A stretch of DNA of 64,000 bases from Amblyomma americanum (lineage: Eukaryota > Arthropoda > Arachnida > Ixodida > Ixodidae), in NCBI RefSeq assembly GCF_052857255.1, contig NC_135502.1, positions 187,175,806 to 187,239,805 on the forward strand, read 5' to 3'. The notes under the pieces are model-generated. The model ran no database searches and was not told where the DNA came from. It saw only the letters and a list, made by a program, of their open reading frames with translations. Positions 20,732-32,173 of this stretch are shown one piece after another. Within the stretch, counting starts at the first letter, position 1; each line of letters begins with the position of its first letter. The translations under genes and the position numbers were made by a program.

Positions 20732-23562
20732 AAGGAGAGCCTTTGCAGGAGGTCAGCACCTGCCAGATCGCTACCTACGGACAGCGCTCAGTCACCCTCA
20801 ATTTGGGCTTACGATGGATTCCTCATTTCGATGGAATTTCATCATCGCAGACGTGTGGTTTGCCATCCTTGGAGCGGGCTTTCTCGCCACTTTTGGTCCG
20901 GCTGTCGACCATCGATCTCGTCGACTTGTGGACCACACGACTCACTTGTCTGTTAACGGCGTAGTCGCCCCTGTGGCCACCCCCATCCTCGAAGGCGCTC
21001 CGCAGCTGCCGTCGACCGCCTTTGCTGCGGTTCTGGCCAATTTTCCTGTCATCACGTGGCCCACCAGCCTTGAACTTCTCGTCCGCCAGACCGTTACGCA
21101 CCGCATAGCCACTATGGGCCCACCAGTGTTCTGCCCACCGCGCCGCCTTGCTAGCGACCGCCTCGTCATTGCCCGCCGCTAATTTTACCATATGCTGCAA
21201 TTGGGCATCATTCGGACGTCCTCCAGCAGTTTGTCTTCGGTGCTGCATATGGTGCCGAAAAGTGACCCCGGCGATTGGCGCCCATGCGGCGAATATCGTG
21301 GACTCAACGCCCGCACTGATCCGGATCGATATCCTCTCTCCCATATTCACGACTTTGCGGCCGGCCTGCATGTCATGATCATATTTTCCAAGATTGACGT
21401 GGTGAAGGCCTACCATCAGATCCCGGTGAAGGCCTACCATTAGAGCCTGTAGACATCCCTAAGACTGCCATTGTAACACCGTTTGCCCCCTTCCAGAAGG
21501 TCTGTATGCCGTTTGGTGTGCGAAACATTCCAACGCATCATCACGCGGCCACTCGTGGCCTACGTTTTGTGTTCGCATATCTCGATGATCTGCTGGTTGC
21601 CAGTTCCTCGTCAGAAGAACAGGCTGAACACCTGCGCCTGCTCTTTTCACTCCTCGAAGAGCACGGTCTTGTCATCAATCCTGCCAAGTGCTTTTTTGGC
21701 GTCGATGCCATCGAGTTCCATGGCCGTCATGTCACAGCGCGGGGAATTCGGCCTTGGGAGAGCAAGGTGCGCGCCATCCGCGACCTTCTTCGCCCCAAGT
21801 CGCTTCGCAAGCTTCTCGAGTTCCTCGGCCACATGAACTTCCACCGACGTTTTTTGGCCGGCATTGCCCGCATTACCCTGCCCCTCACCTATCTCTTAAA
21901 GTCATTCCATGGTCCTCACGCTCCTCTCGAGTGGACTTCAGCTGCCGAAATCGCCTTCCAAGCCGCCAAGAACACCTTTTTCAATGCTACTCTGCTCATG
22001 CACCCGCTGGCCGTCGCCTCGTTGCGTCTCATCACAGACGCCTCTGGTGCAGCTGTAGGTGCCGCTTCACGACGCCTGCTGGTGCCCGCTGGGTTTCTTT
22101 TCCCAGAAGCTCAAGCCCGCAGAAACGCGCTACAGTACTTTCGGCCATGAGTTGCTAGCTGTCTATCTCGTCATTCGACACTTCCGTCACATCTTGGATG
22201 GAGCCGTTTTTTATGTGTCACGGACCACAAACCCTTAACTTTTGTTTTCCTTGTGATTCAAGGCTCATACACTGCATGAGAGATACGGTACCTGAGTTTT
22301 ATTACTGAATTTACGAAGTATATAAGACACATCGAAGGACCCATGAACAGTGCCGCTGATGCGCTCTCCCGTGGCGCTGCTCTCGCATCAGGCGCGCTTG
22401 GTTTCGCAGCGCTGCCTGCCACAAAGGCGTTAGACCGTGAGCTTCAAGCCCTTCAGTCCAACCCTGGCTCGCTAACCTAGTCGCCAATGCCCCTGCCGTT
22501 CTGCTCAGACACCATCGTGTGCGACGTTTCCAGTCGTTCTCCATGGCCTTTTGTACCTACCGTGTTCCGCCGCCAAGTGTTCGAAAAGCTGCACAACGTA
22601 AGCCATCCCGGCATTCGTGCTACGCAGCGGCTGGTGACATCTAAGCTCGTCTGGCTAAGCGTCAACCGAGATGTGCGCCGCTGGGCTCGTGATTACTTGC
22701 AATATCAGCGTGCCTAAACACCGCGCCACATGCGGTCGAATCTTCACCATTTCCGGCTCCCTGACTGTCGTTTCGACCATGTCCATGTCGAAATTGTTGG
22801 CCCTCTTCCTCCATCACGAGGTTTCCATACGTACGTGTGTTGACCGCTACACAGTGTGGCCCGAAGATTTTCAGCTGCCCGATATCACGGTGTCTGCAGT
22901 GGCGTCCACTTTTGTCAGGGGATGGATTTCCCGTTCCGGCTGCTCTACTGTAGTGACGACGGATCATGGCCGCCAGTTCACTTTGTTTCGCGCCCTGACA
23001 TCTCTGCTTGGCGTGCGCCATGTTCACACCACCGCGCATCATCCCTCCGTGAACGGCATGGTTAAACGCGTGCACCGACAGCTGGAGGGTGCCCATGTTG
23101 CACGCGAAACGCGCACCTCTCGGCCCGATTGTCTTCCTATGGTGCTCCTCGGCCTTCGATCAGTCTTTGAAAAAGATCTTCAGTGCACGGCGGCCGAAAT
23201 GGTCTACGGGACAACCATCCGTTTGTCCGGCGAGTTCGTTTCGGTCCGCACCGAGGACATCTGTCCGCCTGCCAACGTTCAACAACTACGCCTGCTCTTC
23301 AGGCACCTGCAACCCAACCCCACACGTCCATCGACTCACAGTCTTCGTGAGCAAAGCCCTCGACACGTCCACACATGTCTTTGTGTGTCGAGACATCACC
23401 AAGCCTTCGCTCACCCTTCCCTACGATGGCGCTTATCCCGTCTTGCAGCTGGCTGAGAAAACTCTGAAGCGGTCCGTCGATGGACGAGAAGAAATTGTTG
23501 CCATCGACCACGTGAAAACCGCCTACATCGCGCATGTTTCTCTTTCAATCAGCCAACACTAA
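20732..23562 (+). pseudogene. Mag-like pol: protease end, RT, RNase H, integrase (decayed)
   Basis: In order: protease C-terminus (QIATYGQRSVTLNLGL), the pre-RT linker, RT fingers and palm ([44 protein letters not shown]), the connection (FLGHMNFHRRFLAGIA), RNase H (RLITDASGAAVGAA), and integrase with a damaged zinc finger (HNVSHPGIRATQRL, then YLQYQRA where Cys-x2-Cys is expected). The core has VVTTDHGRQF, and NGMVKRVHRQ in place of the expected NGxVERxHR, so the catalytic Glu is now Lys. The C-terminal domain ends at about 23,562. There are several stops and frameshifts, including a stop at 21,180. Confidence 0.85.
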
Positions 23563-23679
23563 ATCTCAAGCCCCAGTTCTTCCACTGCCTCGGTTCGCGG
23601 CGTCAGCCGGAATGTCTCATAGGTGCAGTGCTGTTGACTGCCATTCCCTTTCCTATCCTTGGGAAGGGGGGGAGAGCCC

Positions 23680-23853
23680 TGTAGCGGCACTATCACCATC
23701 AGCAATGCTGCGCCGCCTCGGCTCGTGACACGCACATGCGCTGGCTATGTGCGGAGTAGAATAAAGACAGTCGATTCCAGGTTCCCGGCCTGTTCGCTTC
23801 GTACGCATGGCTCTCCGATAATTTTTAGGGGACTAAGTCTCTGTCCCGCTACG
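23680..23853 (+). repeat. 3' LTR of the Mag-like gypsy
   Basis: It starts TGTAGCGGCAC right after the purine run GGGAAGGGGGGGAGAGCCC (23,661-23,679), has AATAAA at 23,760-23,765 and ends CCCGCTACG. The last base is G where the 5' copy ends CTACA. Length 174 bp. Confidence 0.82.
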
Positions 23854-24054
23854 CTACCATCCAGCGACGCATCATCCATCACGTGGAAGAGGCCCCAACC
23901 GGCCAAGGGCTGCCTGCCAGTCTGCAATCCGCGGGCGCATGACTGCCAGTCTTTCCAGGCTGGCGTGTCAGGGGCGGTTGGGAAGGAGCACTTTTTCCGA
24001 CGGAAAAAAGTTACTTCAATAAATCAAGCAACCAAATCCACCAATCAATCTGAA
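23854..24054 (+). other. 3' end of the I-clade LINE
   Basis: This resumes the LINE cut at about 14,723. It includes a degraded C-terminal stretch and TTCAATAAATCAAGCAACC, an AATAAA plus CAAC-type tail similar to the end of the LINE at 58,870-59,913. The minus-strand RTE LINE resumes after it. Confidence 0.5.
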
Positions 24055-24390
24055 TAATAATTTTAAACCCACCGTTCTGCTCTCTGTCTAACTCATTGAT
24101 GATGTCTTGTAGTTACCCTCCTGAGTGACTTAACAAGGCAATGTCATCAGTGAATCGCAAATTACTAGGGTGTTGTGCAAAAACTCTTATTCTCAACTGT
24201 TCTCAATTCCGGCCTCAGAATACCTCTTGTAAACAGGCGGTAGATAGCCTGGCACCCTTCCTGATTGGAAATTTATTGCTGACTTTATGAAGGACCATAT
24301 AACTGTGCAATGGCTATAGATATACTCCGGTATCTTCACATAAGTCTCTTCTACAACCTGATTCCGCAATGCCTGCATGACAGCTCAGGT
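24055..24390 (-). pseudogene. RTE/BovB-like LINE, continuation of the 13,128-13,778 copy
   Basis: The minus-strand product includes CLQALRNQVVEETYVKI-like sequence (MQALRNQVVEETYVKIPEYI) and the RT thumb region, many changes from a working enzyme. It follows on from 13,778 in RTE order. The copy breaks off at 24,390. Confidence 0.68.
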
Positions 24391-25030
24391 TGTTGTGTGA
24401 AAGGAAGTCTTGCGCGCACGCACGGACACACCCAAATGCCTTGTTGTGGCCCCTTCCACTGTCGTATACGTTCTCTTCCTGCTTTATTTGTGTCTATAAT
24501 GTCTTACCAAGCGGGTTGCAGCCGTACCCTCATAAATTGCGAAGTCTCTTGACTCAGAAGCGCGCGGTTTCCCGAATGTGAGTTTTACTGCGGAGCAATT
24601 TGCAAGAACCGAATATTGGTGTTTCGTGCATCTGTTCCTTTCGTCCTCCGTTCGTGGAAGGTATACAAATCTTCGCAGGTAGTGATCGCACAGATCAGTT
24701 TACTCTCTCTCTCTATTTTTGGGCCGGCCTATAAGGCGCCCTAGTAGTTCGTGCGTTTCTCGGCCCAGCTTCTTGTGCTGCTCTACTTCCATCGGCACCT
24801 GGCGTTTATGATGAGGATTCGGCACCGCTAATAGTTTACGGTCGCAATCTGTAAGCATTAGAAAATGAAGAAGGAACGTATAGATGGCGGCGATTCGCAA
24901 CAAAAATAAATTGTTATTTCAATGCTCTTGGTGTAAATAGAATCAGCGAGGACAAGCGGAATGAAACAACGCGACAGGGGGCAGATGTCAACTGAATTTG
25001 GTAAAGAACATTTTGTATGGAAATTCCTAA
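24391..25030. other. Unassigned DNA
   Basis: There are no known protein motifs on either strand and no inverted or direct terminal repeats visible. A CTCTCTCTCT run lies at about 24,704-24,714. A 67-codon minus-strand frame at 24,700-24,903 has no recognisable domain. Confidence 0.5.
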
Positions 25031-25225
25031 AATTTATTCTGCAATAGATCACATTCACACTATCAGTCAGTTGATAGAAAAATATGCAGAATATAACTTA
25101 CCCCTCTAGATAGCCTTCATTGATTACGAGAAAGAATTTGACTCAGTAGGAACCTCTGCAGTCATGCAGGTATTTCGAAATCAGGGTGCAGAAGAGCCTT
25201 ATGTGAAAATTCTGAAATATGTCTA
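25031..25225 (+). pseudogene. RTE/BovB-like LINE RT fragment
   Basis: The plus strand reads IDHIHTISQLIEKYAEYN, a stop, AFIDYEKEFDSVGTSAVMQV and EEPYVKILKYV, the RT palm region containing motif A. It overlaps in content with 24,055-24,390 but in the opposite orientation, so it is a separate copy. Confidence 0.75.
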
Positions 25226-25239
25226 GAGCAATTGCGCAG

Positions 25240-28017
25240 CATAAAAACAAGGTCGATGATCTTGTAATATTCCTTCAGTCCCTGACTATTAAATTTAAAA
25301 CTCTAGTTCTAACAGATACCTGGTTAACAAAGGGCGACATACCACCTCACCTGCCAGGTTATAGGTGAAAGCATATGCAAGGGAAGCAAGAAAGGAGGCG
25401 GAATTGTAGTACATCTTGAGAAAAATATGTATTACGAAGTTATAGATAATTCGACAATGATTGACCAAAACGTAGAAAGTTTGTTTACCAAATTATCTGG
25501 CACTGTGATAGGAGCAATATACAGGCCGCCATCCGGCTGTGTATCTGAATTTAGCGACTTCTTTGAAAATGCACTGAGTTTTCTAGGATCTGTTACAAAA
25601 TCGTTTATAATTCATGGAGATGTCAACATTGATACAATATCGGACAGCTCGAATGCAAATGAATTTCGTGACCTTATTCATCTCTATGATTGTACGAACG
25701 TTGTGACAGTTCCAACAAGGGTGACGACTGATACCGCAACGTGTCTTGACATCTACGTTACAAATATGAATTGTGACGATATCGCCGCTGGTGTTATAAC
25801 ATGTGACCTCAGTGATCATCTTCCCATGTTCTGTTTGGGTCCCCCTGTTTCCAGCAGACACAGAGATAATAAGGAAAAGACCTGCCATCGTAAAATAAAT
25901 TATGAAACTCTGAAGCTCTTTTGCACCCTAATAGAGAACGAAAGCTGTGATGACGTTTAGAGGGAACAGAATGCTACAACCGCGTATAGAATATTTCTGA
26001 AAAGACTTCTGCGGTGCTACGATGCAGCTTTTCCTTTGTGTGAGCATAAAACAAAAAGAAAAAAAGGTATGCGTAAACCTTGAATGACCGTGGAGTTATT
26101 CAAGCGCATAAAAAAAACAACTTTCATGCTTTTTTCAAATCTCGCGATCTGCATCTATTTGCCAAGTTTAAAAGCTTCGGGAACAAAATGAACTCAGACC
26201 TGAAGAAAGCGAAAATTGAGTATTTTAAGCTGAAATTCTTCGGGTCCGTAATGACAATCAAAGGCTATGGGAGATCGTCAATATTTTAAGGAACAGAAAA
26301 CGACCAAATCCCTGCGTAACAGCTATTACAGTGAATGGGGATCGCCTCCCTGATGCGCAGCTTGCGGACGAAATAAATCTTAGTTTCATTAGCATTGGAA
26401 AGTATACAGGTCCATTTGCTAGTACGTACCAGCCGACGCATACCAATGGTCCAATGAGCTCCATCTCGCTTTCTCCTAGCAGTCCATCAGAAACTTACAG
26501 AATAATCGAGATTTTGAAAAACAACGTAGCATCTGGAGATGACGGGATAAAAGCTTTGCCAATTAAACATATCGCAAGCCACGTAAGTCACGTGTTGTCC
26601 TATGTGGTTAATCTGATGCTTCTTACTGGAAATTTTCCTGCAGATATAAATATAGCAAAAGTAGTTCCCGTGTATAGAGGCGGCGGTGCAGCAAATATTA
26701 ATAACTATAGGCTAATTTCTGTTTTGACTATTTTCTACAAAATATTTGAGCTCGTTGTCAATGACAGACTCACTAGTTTTTTTCAGGAACATAGAATAAT
26801 AGCTGACGTTCAGTATGGCTTTCGAGCAAAAAAATCTACAGAACAGGCTCTTCTGCATATAAAAGATAGAATTATTGAAAACATAGAAAAAAGCTGCTAA
26901 CACTGGGTCTATTCTAGATATTAGCAAAGCGTTTGATACTGTACAACACGATACATTATTAACGAAGTTAGAGATCTGTGGGATTAGGGGTGTAGCGCTC
27001 AGACTACTTGAAACATATTTGAAGGGTAGGTCCTAGTATGTAATTATAAACAACTGTATGTCTAGTAAAATTGAGGTACAGTACGGCGCCCGTCAAGGAT
27101 TCATTCTGGGACCTTTACTATCTCTTATATACGTGAACGATATAACTATGATACCAGGAACTCCTCAATTAATCATAAACGCAGATAACCATAATATATT
27201 TTTTACCGGAGCAACAAAAGCATGCTTAGAAAAATCTGTAAATGAATACTTACTAAAACTATCTACGTGGCTGCAAGCCAATCGTATAAACCTAAATATA
27301 ACAAAATCTAAATACGTAATTTTCAAACCCACAAGCAAGCGAGATGACAGTCCCATCAACCTAAGATACGACGGCATCCCGCTAGCGGAGGTCACCGAGC
27401 AAAAGTTCTTGGGAGTATGGTTCAGTGCTGATCTCTCATGGAACATCCACGTACATAGCCTTAAGTCCGAATTATCGCGGTTTACAGGCTGCCGCTACCG
27501 AATTCAACCCTTAATTCCATCTTGGTTGAAGCTGACATTATATTATTCTCTGTTCTCCTCTAGGATAAGCTATAGTATACTAGTTTGGTTCACAACTGAC
27601 TCAAATTACAACAAATTAATTACTTTGCAGAAGAAAGTGCTACGCATATGCGAAACTTAGTATGAGGATAAACGGAAACTAAGAACTCACCCACTTTTTA
27701 ATAAGTACAATATTGTGAGGGCAGACCAGGTATACTACTTTGAGCTGCTACAATGGATACATAAGAACAGACTGCATAACGTACCTACGGAGAGTGTAAG
27801 CCCGTACGACATCAGAGATCCGAAAATAAGAATGCAAATAGTTAGAACAAACTATGGCCGGCCAACACTACGCTTCCATGTTGCCAAAATGTTCAATGGA
27901 AGAGACATTCCCGTTAATTACAATAAGCCGTTCCCTGCCTTCAAAAAGGTAAGAGAGCTCTTTTGTTCAGTGGTGTTTTCTACTCTTCTCACTAATATCT
28001 TTTCCGTGGAAGTGTAG
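25240..28017 (+). pseudogene. LINE with endonuclease and RT (Jockey/CR1 supergroup, family unclear)
   Basis: The endonuclease pieces are KVDDLVIFLQSL, LVLTDTWLTKGD, VIGAIYRPPSG, IIHGDVNIDTI and CDLSDHLPMF. The RT has NNVASGDDGIKALPIKHI, DISKAFDTVQHDTLL, GARQGFILGPLLSLIYVNDI, and a palm box reading INADNHNIFF in place of the expected Y-A-D-D. The C-terminal part (RMQIVRTNYGRPTLRFH) ends at 28,017. Stops and frameshifts occur near 25,365, 25,958, 26,290, 26,900, 27,036 and 27,659. It is AT-richer than its neighbours. The element probably encodes all steps of target-primed reverse transcription, but this copy is long dead. Confidence 0.8.
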
Positions 28018-28335
28018 TGTATAGATGTTTTCTCTCTTTTACAATTAATCATGTTCCCTTTGCCATCTCCCATTTTTCTTACTTGCGATGCCTGTACTGT
28101 TCGTATATGTGTGGATATTTGTTCATGGAGATATTTTCTTTCTGTGCTTGAAGGGGAATAGGAAAGGGGAAAATGAGGAAAGATCTCTGATTTAGTGTAT
28201 TATGTTGCATATGCATCATGATTCTTATCATTTTTATGTTGTACCCATTCCACATTTATAGTGCAATTTTCTCGTTTAGTGCCCTTTCCTTTTACAAATG
28301 TATCTTTGTGTTTCTTTCTTGCATGCACTGTAAGC
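28018..28335 (+). other. Probable 3' UTR of the preceding LINE
   Basis: AT-rich and non-coding. No tail repeat can be identified before the next repeat starts at 28,336. Confidence 0.4.
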
Positions 28336-28376
28336 GTTTTTTTGACCAATGATATTGTTTGTATGCCGCCCAGCCG
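28336..28376 (-). repeat. Short repeat with GCGGCTGGGCGGC, copy 1
   Basis: The minus strand reads GTGCGGCTGGGCGGCATACA then AACAATATCATTGG. The same about 37-bp sequence occurs at 33,703-33,739 and 57,331-57,366 on the plus strand. It lies next to a TA run in each place. Probably the end of one unidentified element. Confidence 0.65.
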
Positions 28377-28402
28377 CACTATATATATATATATATATAT
28401 AT
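28377..28402. repeat. TA microsatellite, insertion site of gypsy-1
   Basis: A simple TA run. Gypsy-1 begins at 28,403 and ATAT is present on both of its sides (28,399-28,402; 33,695-33,698), a possible 4-bp target duplication that the repeat makes ambiguous. Confidence 0.8.
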
Positions 28403-28577
28403 TGTAACGGGGGGTTTGTTACGAGGTACTGGGGCGACGGGAACGGCAACGGCAGCAGTCTGGGATCAGATCGGCAAAAGACACACAAGCGTAGCGCTGG
28501 CAAAAACTCTCGAGAACACTGTCACCTCGTCTTCGTCTTTTCAAATCATCAGACGCATCTTTTTCTTTAGCCTTACA
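28403..28577 (-). repeat. Gypsy-1 3' LTR
   Basis: On the minus strand it runs TGTAAGGC…CCGTTACA. It is identical to 33,520-33,694 except CTTTTTC against CTTCTTC. Confidence 0.92.
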
Positions 28578-28612
28578 ATCACCCCGGGGACAAGAGGAGC
28601 CATCCTGGCGAC

Positions 28613-31600
28613 TTAGGATGATGGCAAGACGGCGGGGTCGTAGTAGGGCTTGAGGCGCTGGACATGAACGGTCTCCCGTCCTCGGCGGCGGAGATCAGGA
28701 GACGGCGTGAGGGGTTCCACGATATAATTAACCGGAGAGGTGCGCTCCAGCACACGGTAGGGACCATGGTACTTCGCAAGAAATTTTGAGGAGAGACCGG
28801 GAGTTCCTGAAGGGATCCAGAGCCACACAAGTGCACCAGAAGTGTAGTTCGGTGGGGTTTGGTCTTGGTCGAGGCGGAAGCGCTGGCGATGCTGGGTGTC
28901 AGTGGTGAGTGACCGGGCAATTTGGTGGCAGGCTTCGGCGTGTTGCGCGGCGTCGGAAACAGGCCGATATTCGGATTCATCAGGGCGGTAAGGGAGGATA
29001 GTGTCGATAGTAGCAGAGGGTTGGCGGCCGTAAAGTAGGAAGAAAGGAGAGAATCCGGTGGTAGACTGCGTAGCGGTATTGTACGCATAAGTAACGTACG
29101 GAAGGACGAGATCCCAATTCGTGTGGTCAGAAGCGACGTACTTGGAGAGCATGTCTCCGAGTGTGCGGTTAAATCGCTCAGTGAGGCCATTGGTCTGCGG
29201 ATGATAGGCGGTGGTAGTTCGGTGAATCGTGTTGCACTCTTTGAGAAGCGCCTTCACCACCTCAGATAAGAACACGCGGCCTCGGTCACTGAGCAGTTCA
29301 CGAGGTGCACCGTGGCGAAGGATGAATCGGTGCAAAATGAAGGAGGCGACGTCCGTCGCTGTGGCAGCCGGAAGGGCAGCTGTTTCGGCATATCGTGTAA
29401 GGTGATCCACCGCTACTATAGCCCAACGGTTGCCGTCTGCAGTGTATGGAAGCGGACCGTATAAATCAATGCCAACGCGGTCGAACGGGCGTGGAGGGCA
29501 TGGTAACGGCTGCAGCTCAGCAGCAGAACGATTGGGAGGTGTCTTGCGACGTTGGCAGGGAATGCATGCGCGCACGTACTTCATGATAAAGGTGTACATT
29601 CCGCGCCAGTAGTAGCGCAGCCGTATGCGGGTGTAGGTCTTGAAAACGCCCGCGTGACCGCTGTGGGGGGCAGCATGGAAGTATGCGCATATCTCCGAGC
29701 GTAAGTGACGTGGAATAACGAGCAGCCACTTGCGACCTTCGGAGTTGTAGTTACGGCGAAAAAGTAGGGTGTCACGGATCGCAAAATGGGCAGCTTGGCG
29801 GCGGAGCGCACGTGACGGTGAAGCAGCCGTCGGGTTGGCGAGAAAGTCGAGAAGGGAAGCGATCCAGGGATCCATGCGTTGCGCTGAAGGCATGTCGCTG
29901 AGGCGAAGCAAGGGCAGAGAAGCGTCGGAGGTGGAAAGGCTGGCGATCTCGGCTGGAAGGGGGCAGCGTGACAGTGCATCGGCGTCTTGATGCTTGCGGC
30001 CGGTGCGATACACGACGCGGATATCATATTCTTGCAAGCGAAGGGCCCACCTAGCGAGGCGGCCGGAGGGGTCTTTCAGGTTGCAAAGCCAACAGAGCGC
30101 ATGGTGGTCGGTCACAACGTCAAAAGGGCGCCCATAAATGTACGGTCGAAACTTCGCGAGGGCCCATACAATCGCCAAACACTCTTTTTCAGTTACGGAG
30201 TAGTTGCGTTCTGCTGGTGTGAGTGTGCGGCTAGCATAAGCAACGACGTATTCGTCAAAGCCAGGTTTTCGTTGGGCGAGGACAGCGCCGAGGCCAACAC
30301 CGCTGGCGTCCGTGTGAACTCCGGTAGGAGCGGCCGAGTCGAAATGGCGCAGAATGGGCGGCGCCGTGAGGAGACGGCGCAAGGTGGTGTATGCGTCGTC
30401 GCACGCTGGAGACCACAGTGATAAATCCGCACTTCCAGACAGCAGTTGAGTCAAAGGCGCAGCAATGGACGCAAAGTTGCGAATAAACCGGCGGAAATAT
30501 GAGCACAAACCCAGGAAGCTGCGCAGGTCTTTGATGGAGGTAGGTTTGGGAAAGTCAACCACAGCACGAAGTTTCGCTGGGTCGGGACTGACGCCCTGCT
30601 TAGAGACAACATGACCTAAGATGGTTAATTGACGAGCGGCAAAACGGCATTTTTTTAAGTTCAGCTGCAGGCCGGCGTCAGAGAGGCAGGTCAAGACGTG
30701 CTTCAAACGGGAGAGGTGGGTGTCAAAGTCCGGGGAAAAGACCACAATGTCGTCGAGGTAGCAAAGGCATGTCTTCCACTTAAGTCCGCGCAAAATGGTG
30801 TCCATCATCCTCTCAAAAGTCGCGGGGGCGTTACAAAGCCCGAAGGGCATCACCGTAAATTCATACAAGCCATCCGGTGTCACAAAGGCGGTTTTGGGGC
30901 GATCGGCTTCTTTCATAGGAACTTGGCAGTACCCGGAACGCAAATTAAGAGATGAAAAGAGTTCGGCCCCTTGCAAAGAGTCCAGAGCGTCGTCTATGCG
31001 CGGGAGGGGATAGACATCTTTGCGCGTAATCTTATTAAGGCGGCGGTAATCTACACAGAAGCGTATGGAGCCATCCTTCTTTTTGACGAGCACCACAGGC
31101 GACGCCCATGGGCTGCTTGAGGGCTGAATGACGCCGCTCTGGAGCATCTTGTCGACTTGGTCTTCAATAACTTGGCGCTCGGCGACAGACACACGATAGG
31201 GACGTTGTCGCAGCGGTGCGTGGTCACCTGTGTCGATGGCATGGGTGACAGTGGAAGTTTGGCCCAAGGAACTTTGATGTGAGTCAAATGATGAGCGAAA
31301 CTGATTAAGTAAAGTGAGAAGCTGTGCCGTTTGCGGCGCTGGAAGGTTGTCGTCGATGGAGCGAAGGAATGCTTCGGTTGAGGAGGGATCGGGCGCAGCA
31401 GTAGGTGGGCTGAGTGCGGCTATGGAGAGGTGAGGCGCGTCGTCCGTCTCTTCGCGGATGAGCAGAGACGCGAATGGTTGTACCGTGCCGAGACATTCAC
31501 CTAGGCGCAAGGCGTTGGGGAACGAGAATGGGTTAGACACGAACAGTACGGAGAGGCCAGCGGATATAGTCAGTACAGCGTATGGCAGAGGCAGACACTT

Positions 31601-32163
31601 GCGGTGCAGAAAGATAGGGGACGGAGTGAAGAGGACAGTGTCGTCGCGAAGAGGGCCGCAAGAGAGGGGTACGAGGACTGAAGAGCAGGGAGGCAGGTCA
31701 ATGTCTTCGGCAACTAGGGCCTTAACACAGGCACCAGGAGGGGCAGTGTCCAAGACAGCTTCGGGCAGGTGAGAGAACTCGACTTCAGCTCGAGCACAAT
31801 CGATGATAGCAGCATGGCGCGATAGGAAATCCCAGCCCAGGATAACAGCATGAGAACAGCAGGGCAGTACGACGAATTCGACGGCATAAATGGTCCCCTG
31901 GATTACAACGCGAGCGGTACACGCTGCTGACGGCTGGATGTTCTGAGCGCTGGCGGTGCGCAGTGAGAGTCCAGCAATTGGCGTCCTTACTTTTCTTAAA
32001 GAACTACACAGCTTTGCGTCCATGACGGAAACGGCAGCACCAGTGTCGACAAGCGCCATGACAGAAACGCCGTCGACGGAAATTTCAATGAGGTTAGCGG
32101 CTGACGGATGAGGCCTTTCGAAGTTCGTTGTGGACGCAGTTCTCGCCTCAGGAACTGCGGCGC
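28613..32163 (-). CDS. Gypsy-1 pol (protease, RT, RNase H, integrase)
   Basis: Pol is open from the gag stop region to 28,613; the first internal ATG is at 32,059 (1,148 residues from there). Protease has [10 protein letters not shown] at residues 1-10. RT has the palm box YLDDIVVF near residue 434, but motif A reads [12 protein letters not shown] (Asn at residue 372, codon AAT at 30,944-30,946), where Ty3/gypsy RTs have Asp. RNase H starts at [15 protein letters not shown]. Integrase has a His-His-Cys-Cys finger (HSGHAGVF…CIPCQRRK), [18 protein letters not shown] and [11 protein letters not shown], a full D-D-E set. It lies in the -1 frame relative to gag and is expected as a Gag-Pol fusion. 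Polymerase activity is doubtful because of the Asp-to-Asn change. Confidence 0.93.
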
Positions 32164-32173
32164 CTAGTTTTCC
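32135..32173 (-). promoter_or_regulatory. Gypsy-1 gag-pol -1 frameshift signal (predicted)
   Basis: On the minus strand GGAAAAC (32,173-32,167) ends directly before the gag stop TAG (32,166-32,164). After a 7-nt spacer a perfect 8-bp hairpin follows: CGCAGTTC (32,159-32,152), 9-nt loop, GAACTGCG (32,142-32,135). Slipping back one base on GAA-AAC reads GGA-AAA-CTA and enters the pol frame exactly. The heptamer is imperfect (X positions G,G,A), so efficiency may be low. Confidence 0.7.

Larger units (their letters stand above)
14724..23853 (+). mobile_element. Mag-like Ty3/gypsy retrotransposon, decayed
   Basis: It has a truncated 5' LTR (about 14,724-14,785), a primer-binding-like TGGTAAACCCGG (14,789 on), gag and protease pseudogenes, pol pseudogene, a polypurine tract (23,661-23,679) and a 3' LTR (23,680-23,853). 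An unrelated 4.9-kb LTR element sits in the protease-RT interval (15,807-20,731). Its own length without that nest is about 4.2 kb. It is heavily mutated and older than its guest. Confidence 0.82.
13779..24054 (+). mobile_element. 5'-truncated I-clade LINE, itself the host of nested elements
   Basis: It starts inside the RT-RNase H linker (LERLSTTKRGR, matching the LINE at 58,870-59,913). It is interrupted by a SINE (13,965-14,279) and a Mag-like gypsy (about 14,724-23,853), and ends with AATAAATCAAGCAACCAAAT at about 24,020, the CAAC-type tail of this clade. It sits inside the minus-strand RTE LINE. A clean target duplication is not visible; CTGGATAT against CTGAATAA is a weak candidate. Confidence 0.65.

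Noticed and set aside
28379..28402. Origin of replication or regulatory AT-rich site
   Set aside because: Plain TA dinucleotide runs recur at 33,948 and 57,367 beside the same repeat; simple microsatellites.
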